Below are positions 1 through 5,658 of a stretch of DNA of 5,658 bases, piece by piece. The notes beneath the pieces are model-generated. The model saw only the letters and a program-made list of their open reading frames with translations, was not told the origin of the DNA and ran no database searches. The stretch is from Planctomycetota bacterium (GTDB lineage Bacteria; Planctomycetota; Planctomycetia; Pirellulales; UBA7805). Every line of letters starts with the position of its first letter. Within the stretch, counting starts at the first letter, position 1. Location of the stretch: assembly GCA_014237955.1 (NCBI GenBank), contig JABABY010000137.1, forward strand, positions 1 through 5,658. The letters are read 5' to 3'. Made by a program: the position numbers and the translations under genes.

Positions 1-1978
1 ACATCTTCGCTATTTTTTTCCAGAGCTTGGGCTGGACGGCTTCCTCGTACTTCTCAATTTTCGTTTCCAGCTCTTTGATTCGTTCAGCCTGTTGGGGCCC
101 ACCAACTAAAGCAACGAGTTCCGCACGTCGCAAAAACAATTCTGGGGAATCGGTCCAAGGACTTTCCTTTCGAGTCACGGCATCGACCAGGTGCTCTAGG
201 GCAACATCCGGACCTTGCTCGCGAACCAGGATGGCCAAAATGAGATTCTGGAGTCGAGTTGCATCCGGATATTGGAGAAGCGCCTGGGCCAATAATTCTA
301 CAGCCTCATCAATCTTCCCCTTCGCGAGAAGAGCCTCTGCCTTGACCACCACCTTATCTGAATCGGTAACATCATCACTGGATATATATTTCTGCTTGTA
401 CCGTTGGAATTGCTTTTTGTATTTTGGAGAATTCTCTGAAAGTACAACGAGTGTTCCCAGATAAAGGGTTCGTAATCCCTTGTCCTGATCAAACTCGGCG
501 CTCCCCATTACGGTCCGCAATCGATCCAAGGTCTCCATAGCCGCAGGCATTCGTTTCAGCGCCACCAGCGCCTCTGCCTGCCCCGCCAGCGCGAGCCGGG
601 ACCTGGGGTTTGCGGCCAAAGCACGCTCGCAAGCTGCAAGCTGACGGTCCGGCTTCCCCAGACGCTGGTAGCAGCGAGCCAACAGGTGATCGACGGAAAC
701 CGAAAAAGCTGCGGGAAATACACTCATTTGAGGCCGTAAGGCTTCCAGCTTATTGCTTGCTACTTTCCAGTTCTCCTCACCACAGAGTACCTTCGCCTCC
801 GATAGTTCAATCAATTCATCTCTAAAATTAAGTTCTCGCATCTGCTCAATCGTGGCGCGGGCCTGCTCGGTTTCTTTTGCAAGGACCTGTGCCGTCAACA
901 AGATGCTGATCAACTGGTGGTTGTCCGGAAGCTCTGTAAGACCGGACTGCACATACTCGATCTCACCTTCCGGATCCTTTTCGACACGGGCAATCAGCGA
1001 CTGTTGGAGGTAGATGCGGACATCTTTGGGATCGACTGTGCAGGCTTTGGTTAAATACTCTTTCGCTGAGTCAAAGTCTTTTTCTTCAAAAGAGACCTTT
1101 GCGTTTTCAATCAGCGCATCAAGATTTTCACCATCCATTTCAAGGGCCGTCTGCAAATTTTCTCTCGCTGCAGCCAACCTCTGCTGACGAATTGTCTCGC
1201 TACCAACTTGGTTATTCGTCCACAAATATTTGGCCCGTTTGACAAAGGCATCTGGCGAATCAGGGTTAGCCACAACCATTTGCTCGACGACCGCATCTGC
1301 CTGAAGCTCGTCTCCACGTCCACCCGTTCCACGTTTTCTGAGCAAATCAGCTAGGAGTACGTAGGCATCGAGCATATTTGGATCGAGAGCCGCAACAGCA
1401 TCGAAAGTGCCATTCTGGGTGTTGTATCCGACCAAAGAGGCCAGCTGATCAACCGCCTTTGGTGCCTCGCCAAGCTTTTCCAGACATAGAGCAATGCTGT
1501 AATTCAGTTCAGGATCGTCTACCCCCCGGGACTTGAGCTTGGCAGCCTCCGTTCTGGCTTGTGCATAAAAATCTCGTTCACTGTCAGAACCGGTGGCAAT
1601 CTTGCCGAGTTCGATAAATCCATCAACCAGATTGCGACGGATATCATTACGCTCTGGTGCCGCACGAAGCGCGCGTCCCATTACCCGGACTGCGTTGATT
1701 GACTGTGTGGAACTTCCAGGGTCAGACGTTATACATTTGGGGGCCATCATCGCGGCCTCACATAGACCCTCGATGTCATTAGGATTGCGATTTATATACC
1801 GGACATAAAATCGTAGTGCCTTATCGTACTGGCCTGACTCTTGGGCGGCCTGGGCCTTCTCCAGTAAACGATGCGAACTTTGACCCGCATTCACTGCCCA
1901 AAGCACCCACCCTCCGATACCGATGATTGCTACAATAACAAAAAGGACAATGATGAATTTGATGTTCAGTTGCCGCAT
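1..1978 (-). CDS. Membrane-anchored giant TPR-repeat protein, 3'-partial (downstream paralogue)
   Basis: Open frame from ATG at 1978-1976 to the left edge with no stop; 659 codons visible. The start is supported by a GAGG ribosome binding site six bases upstream and by a sensible N-terminus: MRQLNIK, then a hydrophobic segment at residues 8-29 (signal anchor, no cleavage or lipobox cysteine seen). The first TPR follows immediately at about 36-70 (G49, Y51, A54, Y58, P66). Further repeats include about 287-319 (A305, Y308, P317) and 549-575 (D-E-A-V-E-L-L then Y-P-D-A), followed by LQN at 576-578 and GGP at 626-628. Residues 276-659 align without net gap to the start of the upstream gene's visible part. 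Predicted topology is N-in with the solenoid outside the inner membrane, a likely scaffold with no visible enzymatic domain. It lies 64 bases after the upstream gene on the same strand, probably co-transcribed. The full length should be near 1,480 residues if colinear with its paralogue. The style suggests Planctomycetota; a PrsT-like exopolysaccharide-associated TPR protein is an alternative I cannot test. Confidence 0.92.
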   Translation of the reverse strand, partial: MRQLNIKFIIVLFVIVAIIGIGGWVLWAVNAGQSSHRLLEKAQAAQESGQYDKALRFYVRYINRNPNDIEGLCEAAMMAPKCITSDPGSSTQSINAVRVMGRALRAAPERNDIRRNLVDGFIELGKIATGSDSERDFYAQARTEAAKLKSRGVDDPELNYSIALCLEKLGEAPKAVDQLASLVGYNTQNGTFDAVAALDPNMLDAYVLLADLLRKRGTGGRGDELQADAVVEQMVVANPDSPDAFVKRAKYLWTNNQVGSETIRQQRLAAARENLQTALEMDGENLDALIENAKVSFEEKDFDSAKEYLTKACTVDPKDVRIYLQQSLIARVEKDPEGEIEYVQSGLTELPDNHQLISILLTAQVLAKETEQARATIEQMRELNFRDELIELSEAKVLCGEENWKVASNKLEALRPQMSVFPAAFSVSVDHLLARCYQRLGKPDRQLAACERALAANPRSRLALAGQAEALVALKRMPAAMETLDRLRTVMGSAEFDQDKGLRTLYLGTLVVLSENSPKYKKQFQRYKQKYISSDDVTDSDKVVVKAEALLAKGKIDEAVELLAQALLQYPDATRLQNLILAILVREQGPDVALEHLVDAVTRKESPWTDSPELFLRRAELVALVGGPQQAERIKELETKIEKYEEAVQPKLWKKIAKM
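2..1153 (-). repeat. Diverged tandem-duplication segment, downstream copy
   Basis: Counterpart of 4506-5657, with landmarks LRPQM from 739, LQN from 253 and GGP from 103. The matching region must continue beyond the left edge, because the alignment is still good at the last visible codons (IAKM here, MAKV in the other copy). Confidence 0.85.
1892..1957 (-). other. Signal-anchor transmembrane segment of the downstream TPR protein
   Basis: Codons 8-29 encode an unbroken hydrophobic stretch beginning FIIVLFVIVAII and ending WVLWAV, preceded by basic residues R2 and K7 and followed by a polar N-A-G-Q-S-S-H linker. By the positive-inside rule the N-terminus is cytoplasmic and the TPR region extracytoplasmic. 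No lipoprotein cysteine and no convincing signal peptidase I site is visible, so an uncleaved anchor is preferred. Confidence 0.8.
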
Positions 1979-1984
1979 GTTTTT

Positions 1985-1988
1985 CCTC
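1985..1988 (-). promoter_or_regulatory. Shine-Dalgarno sequence of the downstream TPR gene
   Basis: On the minus strand the bases before the start read TGAGGAAAAAC then ATG. The GAGG core ends six bases before the ATG at 1978-1976, a normal spacing. This fixes the start and favours it over the out-of-frame ATG at 2042, which directly abuts the preceding stop codon. Confidence 0.75.
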
Positions 1989-2022
1989 AACACAAACCTT
2001 GAGTTGTTTTACCCAACAGGAC

Positions 2023-2041
2023 TGACCTCTCTTACAGGTCA
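2023..2041 (-). repeat. Inverted repeat just after the upstream stop codon
   Basis: TGACCT at 2023-2028 and AGGTCA at 2036-2041 are perfect reverse complements separated by seven bases. The RNA could form a 6-bp hairpin starting two bases after the TGA stop. It is not followed by a U-tract, so it does not look like an intrinsic terminator. It could be a weak mRNA-stability element or chance; a palindrome this short is not strong evidence of function. Confidence 0.4.
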
Positions 2042-2042
2042 T

Positions 2043-5000
2043 TCATTCAATACCCAACCAGCTTCGCAATTCATGATACCGCGATAATTCACTAGACTTT
2101 ACGTTGCTTTCTTCGAAGCCCAAAGCCTCAGCAGCCTCCAGGGCAGCCTGCGCAGCCTGCTTCTTATTCTGGCATTGGTAGGCCAGGGCCAGATGAAAAT
2201 GATAGATACCACGTTCCACTAGAGTTCGAGTCCCTACATTTCCCGGAGAATGCATCCCGGTTGTCCAGAAGGCATCCAGCCGACCAGAATCGGGATAAAA
2301 AAGTGTTGCTTCCTTCAGATCGCGAACCGCCCCATCGCAATCTCCCTTTTTGAGTAATGCCATCGCCCGTGTATCGAGCAATTCAACCTGCGGACCGAGA
2401 ACCTCAAAAGCTTTTTCCAGATCGGCAAACAACTGCGCCTTATTTCCACCTAGCTTCAGATTTAGATCGGCACGGTTGTTGGCAATCACACCTTTTTCAA
2501 GTTCCGAACATTGCTCCAAAGGAATGCGGCTGAGTACCTCGATTCCCTCAGCATATTTGCCCACAAAATCTAAAAAGGACGCTTCGTGAAAATAAAACTC
2601 TGGGGAGTTCGGATACTCTTGCTGACCGTAGTTTATCCATCCGATTATCTGCTCAGTCTGTGCGGGCGTAAGTTGTTCGCCATATTGCCACCCCAAAGCA
2701 AAAGCGATCTTCGTAATTTGACGAACCGTCTCTTTATTGAGCATCTCGCTGCAAATATTGATTGATTCATCAATATTGCCACGGCGTGCAAGATAGGAAG
2801 CCAACTCCAAACGTTTGTCGCTATCATCTGCCGCTGCTCGCCTATAATCCTCTTGCGCTTCTGGGTACAGGCCCAACTCCTCATAGATATGCGCCATTGC
2901 AAGGATTCGGTCACTGGAAACGGACAGGCCATTCTGTGGGTTCAAATTCTCAACCGTCGTAGCAGCAAGTCTCTTCTTACCATTCAATTCGGCAACCAGG
3001 GCCTCAAGACGTGCAAAGGGAACGCTTTGAGCACTTTCGGGAACAGACGTTTTCAACTTGCGGAGCCACCTTTGAGACTGCAAGGTCTCCCTTTTTTCTA
3101 CAAGCATCTCTACATAGCAGGCCAACAAGCCCGCTTTCGTCGGGTTTTGCGAGATTAGCTTCTCCATCAATTCGCGACATTCTCTCCAACGACCGGAAGA
3201 AAAATATAAACGGGTTAGAGCCAACTGCTCCAAGCGTGTTAATTCTTGCAGTGGAATGTTCTCTAGAAAATCTAAGCCCAACTGCCGATAGGCGGGCTCT
3301 TTACGGAGCGCAAGTTGCAAGCCCTTGACTCGGATATCCTCATCAGGCAACTCTCCATCGACCCGATTGGCTTCCAGGAGTCCGAGCGCTTGCTGGAAAG
3401 ACTGGTGATCTATCTGCTTCATGAATAATCGGGCTAAGCTCCTTCGCGCCCAGATTGCGAGTGGATCAAGTATCTCATCATCCTCAAGACTCTCTTCAAG
3501 AATCGCATTTAGGTGCCCAATTGCCGCACCGTTCCGGTTATTTGTCACATAATAAGCGATCAACTGATTTTGCAGTGCCATGTTCTCCGGATTGGCGTCT
3601 ACCACTGTCTTAATATAATGCTCCGCAATGAGAGGTAGCCGATTGATCATCTGCTGTCTGGCGTAATAGGTCGCCAGCACCTGCATCCCGGGGCCCTTTT
3701 CAGGCATGCGATTTTCAAAGTCTCGAAGTTCGCGACTGGCATCCGCAAGGCGATTGTTCTTTACCAGAAAATCGACCATGACAGAGGCGGCACCGGCCAT
3801 TTCCGGTGCCAACTCGATGGCCTTTCGAAACGACTTTTCTGCGTCCTCTCCGTGATCCAGGTAGTACAACACCTGCCCCCGCCACATCCAGTCCTCCGCA
3901 GCTTCCGACTCTACCCACTCAGGTGCATCGAGTGCCTCACGAGCCTTCTGTTTGTCGCCGGAGACTGCTTCGGTAACAATTTGCATCCGCTGCATAATGC
4001 TGGAACTATCAACTGTCCGCCCAACCACCTCGCGCGCTTCGTCGTAGCGTCCCTCACGAAGCAAAAGATCTACCAACTGCTGGGCAACCTTGCGGTCTCG
4101 CGGACCCAACTGAAGAGCCTCTTTAAAGAAGTCAATTGCTTCTTTGATTTTTTCCTCACGCGCAGCAAGGGATCCCCGCAACTGCATGAGCTTATGCCAT
4201 TGTGGACGGATAGCGGCAAGTCGGGAGATCAACTCCTCCACACCGGCAAGTGAGACTTCACCATCCTCCTGCTGGTCGTATTTCCACAAGCGGTAACGTG
4301 CCTGCAGAAAAATGCTTAAATCGCTATTCTTTCCAAAACGATCTGCCACTGCCGAAAGAGACTCGAGCATATCCCGTTCGCTACTTTCCTCCATTGCCAA
4401 TTCAAACAGTCGCTCTACAACCCACCGATCTTCCGGATCTAACTCGGCAGCTTGCTGTAAACAACGGCGGACTTTATCTATTGGCTGAGGAGCCATACCG
4501 TAGTAGACCTTCGCCATCGTTTGCCAGAGATAAGCCCAATCCGCTTTGTCAAACTGTTCAATATCCTCTTCGATTTTCATAAGTTTATTCAATACATTCG
4601 GACCACCTAACAAACGGGTCCAGGCAGCGCGTCGCAAGAGGAATTCAGGCCGGTCTTTCCACGGATCATCAGCCCGGCCGAGTGCCTTACTAAGGTAATC
4701 GAGTCCTTCGGCAGGACCCTTTTGTTTGACTAAAATAGTCAGAAAGAAATTCTGTAATTGCTCACTATCGGGGTGCTTAACGAGCTCTTTGTTTAGCAAT
4801 TCGAGTGTCTCGTCCTCGCGACCGTCCATCATCAAGCTCCGGGCCAGCACTAATGCCTTCGAAACTTTTTCGAAACCCTCACCGGAATAGATTCCCTGCC
4901 TCACTTGCCGTAACTCTTTAAGATACTCCGGATCTGTTTTTCCAAGTGCCATCAGAAGCCGTTCATAACCGTCTCGTGTTGAAGTATTCCTACCAAATTC

Positions 5001-5658
5001 CTTTTCACCGATCCGACGACGCAACCGTTGATAGGCATCGTAGGACTCGGCTAGTCGCCCCAACTCCAGCAATGCCGAGGCCCGACCTAGCATGCCATCA
5101 GGCGAGCGCGGATACATCGACAATAGGCGGCTACAGGCCAACAATTGGCGATCAAAATATCCCAGAACACCGAAACATTTGGATAGCAGGCTATCCACTT
5201 CGGCTGCTCCGGAGGCTGAAACCAGAGTCATAAAGGGCCGCAAAGACTCTAACTTCTGAATTGCCTGCGGCCACTTTTTTTCGAGTATTAAAAGCTTGGC
5301 TTCTGCAAGATCTACGCTCTCTTTAATAAACCCTGCCTCTTGCATCTTCTTGATAACAGCCCGGGCCTTTTCATTTTGTTTCGCGTCTAGACGCGCTGCA
5401 AACAATTCAGTAAGAATTTCATGGTTTTTGGGCAACAACTGCAGACCAATCTGAAGTTGTTCAATAACGCCATCTTGGTCGTTTTGCCGCCGACTGACTT
5501 TTGCTCGGCTAATATAAATCCGAGAGTCCCCCGGCGCGATCTGTTGGGCTTCACGGAGATATTCATTGGCCAAATCGTATTCACCCTCGGTGAGCGATAA
5601 GTCAGCATTGGCCAAGAGAATATCAACATTTTTTTTGTCTAATAAAAGTGCGTTCCGC
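2043..5658 (-). CDS. Giant TPR-repeat protein, 5'-partial (upstream paralogue)
   Basis: Long open frame ending in TGA at 2045-2043; 1,204 codons are visible, counted here from the first full codon at 5657-5655. The frame is open to the right edge, so the true start lies outside. The first possible in-frame start, a TTG at 5615-5613, is rejected because the 14 codons before it already match the paralogue downstream. The protein is alpha-helical repeats throughout. Clear TPR-like units lie near residues 488-521 (A-I-D-F-F-K-E-A then G-P), 530-550, 589-618 (A-E-K-S-F-R-K-A-I-E-L-A-P), 918-945, 952-976, 1093-1122 and 1152-1181. Family blocks include PW at 332-333 and GGP at 351-353. The C-terminus has a DTRAMALLKKGD repeat, a HFHLALAY helix and a short tail ending W-L-G-I-E. 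No catalytic motif is visible. TPR solenoids bind peptides or proteins, so scaffolding is inferred; partner and process are unknown. By analogy with the downstream paralogue, the missing ~275 residues probably carry a membrane anchor. Confidence 0.93.
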   Translation of the reverse strand, partial: RNALLLDKKNVDILLANADLSLTEGEYDLANEYLREAQQIAPGDSRIYISRAKVSRRQNDQDGVIEQLQIGLQLLPKNHEILTELFAARLDAKQNEKARAVIKKMQEAGFIKESVDLAEAKLLILEKKWPQAIQKLESLRPFMTLVSASGAAEVDSLLSKCFGVLGYFDRQLLACSRLLSMYPRSPDGMLGRASALLELGRLAESYDAYQRLRRRIGEKEFGRNTSTRDGYERLLMALGKTDPEYLKELRQVRQGIYSGEGFEKVSKALVLARSLMMDGREDETLELLNKELVKHPDSEQLQNFFLTILVKQKGPAEGLDYLSKALGRADDPWKDRPEFLLRRAAWTRLLGGPNVLNKLMKIEEDIEQFDKADWAYLWQTMAKVYYGMAPQPIDKVRRCLQQAAELDPEDRWVVERLFELAMEESSERDMLESLSAVADRFGKNSDLSIFLQARYRLWKYDQQEDGEVSLAGVEELISRLAAIRPQWHKLMQLRGSLAAREEKIKEAIDFFKEALQLGPRDRKVAQQLVDLLLREGRYDEAREVVGRTVDSSSIMQRMQIVTEAVSGDKQKAREALDAPEWVESEAAEDWMWRGQVLYYLDHGEDAEKSFRKAIELAPEMAGAASVMVDFLVKNNRLADASRELRDFENRMPEKGPGMQVLATYYARQQMINRLPLIAEHYIKTVVDANPENMALQNQLIAYYVTNNRNGAAIGHLNAILEESLEDDEILDPLAIWARRSLARLFMKQIDHQSFQQALGLLEANRVDGELPDEDIRVKGLQLALRKEPAYRQLGLDFLENIPLQELTRLEQLALTRLYFSSGRWRECRELMEKLISQNPTKAGLLACYVEMLVEKRETLQSQRWLRKLKTSVPESAQSVPFARLEALVAELNGKKRLAATTVENLNPQNGLSVSSDRILAMAHIYEELGLYPEAQEDYRRAAADDSDKRLELASYLARRGNIDESINICSEMLNKETVRQITKIAFALGWQYGEQLTPAQTEQIIGWINYGQQEYPNSPEFYFHEASFLDFVGKYAEGIEVLSRIPLEQCSELEKGVIANNRADLNLKLGGNKAQLFADLEKAFEVLGPQVELLDTRAMALLKKGDCDGAVRDLKEATLFYPDSGRLDAFWTTGMHSPGNVGTRTLVERGIYHFHLALAYQCQNKKQAAQAALEAAEALGFEESNVKSSELSRYHELRSWLGIE
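4506..5657 (-). repeat. Diverged tandem-duplication segment, upstream copy
   Basis: These 384 codons of the upstream gene align residue for residue with codons 276-659 of the downstream gene (positions 2-1153). Landmarks in constant register include N-x-D...E-Y-L near 5600-5550, LRPFM at 5243-5229, LQN at 4757-4749 and GGP at 4607-4599. Similarity is at protein level; the DNA has diverged well beyond a recent duplication. Confidence 0.85.

Larger units (their letters stand above)
1979..2042 (-). other. Short intergenic spacer between the two TPR genes
   Basis: These are the only non-coding bases in the window. They hold a 6-bp inverted repeat just after the upstream stop and the ribosome binding site of the downstream gene. 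No -35/-10 pair was convincing, and no GC-rich hairpin followed by a T-run was found on the minus strand. This supports read-through transcription of both genes. Confidence 0.7.

Noticed and set aside
27..464. 145-codon plus-strand open frame
   Set aside because: It is antisense to the downstream TPR gene, whose frame is supported by homology to its neighbour; the translation is serine- and arginine-rich low-quality sequence typical of a shadow frame.
1821..2042. 73-codon minus-strand frame with an ATG directly next to the upstream gene's TGA (TGAATG)
   Set aside because: It overlaps the start of the downstream TPR gene out of frame, has no ribosome binding site of its own beyond possible coupling, and its sequence resembles no protein I know. 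The ATG at 1978 has a good ribosome binding site and a membrane anchor.
1979..2042. Intrinsic terminator between the genes
   Set aside because: The 6-bp inverted repeat is not GC-rich and is followed by GTCCTGTTGG on the transcript rather than a U-tract.
3852..4582. Two plus-strand open frames of 133 and 110 codons
   Set aside because: Both are antisense to the long TPR frame and show no start signals or recognisable domains.
5387..5629. 80-codon minus-strand frame beginning right after the A8 run
   Set aside because: It is a different frame of the same strand inside the upstream TPR gene; the main frame is continuous and homologous to the paralogue through this region.
1..5658. Defence system, mobile element, CRISPR array or RNA gene
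   Set aside because: The sequence is accounted for by two TPR genes and a 64-base spacer; no transposase, nuclease, direct-repeat array or structured RNA was seen on either strand.

Overview
The window is almost entirely coding on the minus strand. It holds parts of two very large, adjacent tetratricopeptide-repeat (TPR) genes that point the same way. Neither is complete. The upstream gene (right side) enters through the right edge already in frame and stops at 2043. After 64 non-coding bases the downstream gene starts at 1978 and runs off the left edge still open.

The two proteins are paralogues. The 384 residues of each that can be compared align by eye with a constant offset of 289 residues and no net gap, at about 40% identity in the stretch counted. 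They share blocks unlikely to arise from generic TPR consensus (LRPxM, LQNxxLxILVxxxGP, PWxDxPExxLRRA, GGP). If that register holds throughout, the upstream protein is about 1,480 residues, with about 275 N-terminal residues outside the window. The downstream protein should be of similar size, with over half of it beyond the left edge.

The downstream protein begins with a short positively charged N-terminus and one hydrophobic segment, followed at once by TPR helices. It therefore looks like an inner-membrane-anchored protein with a long extracytoplasmic alpha-solenoid. No enzymatic motif is visible in either protein, so the inferred role is scaffolding or protein-protein interaction.

Giant N-terminally anchored TPR proteins of this style (MRxLNxK start, hydrophobic segment, first TPR at once, and a C-terminal DTRA..LL..G....AV.DL.EA / FHLALA / AA.A.GF ending) recall proteins I know from Planctomycetota. 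That is recognition from memory, not a search result. Base composition looks near 50% GC, which is compatible but not diagnostic. No RNA gene, mobile element, CRISPR array, clear promoter or intrinsic terminator is visible. The short gap, the Shine-Dalgarno sequence and the absence of a U-tract suggest a two-gene transcription unit. I do not see a defence system or any other recognisable new system; the tandem giant TPR pair is the point of interest.
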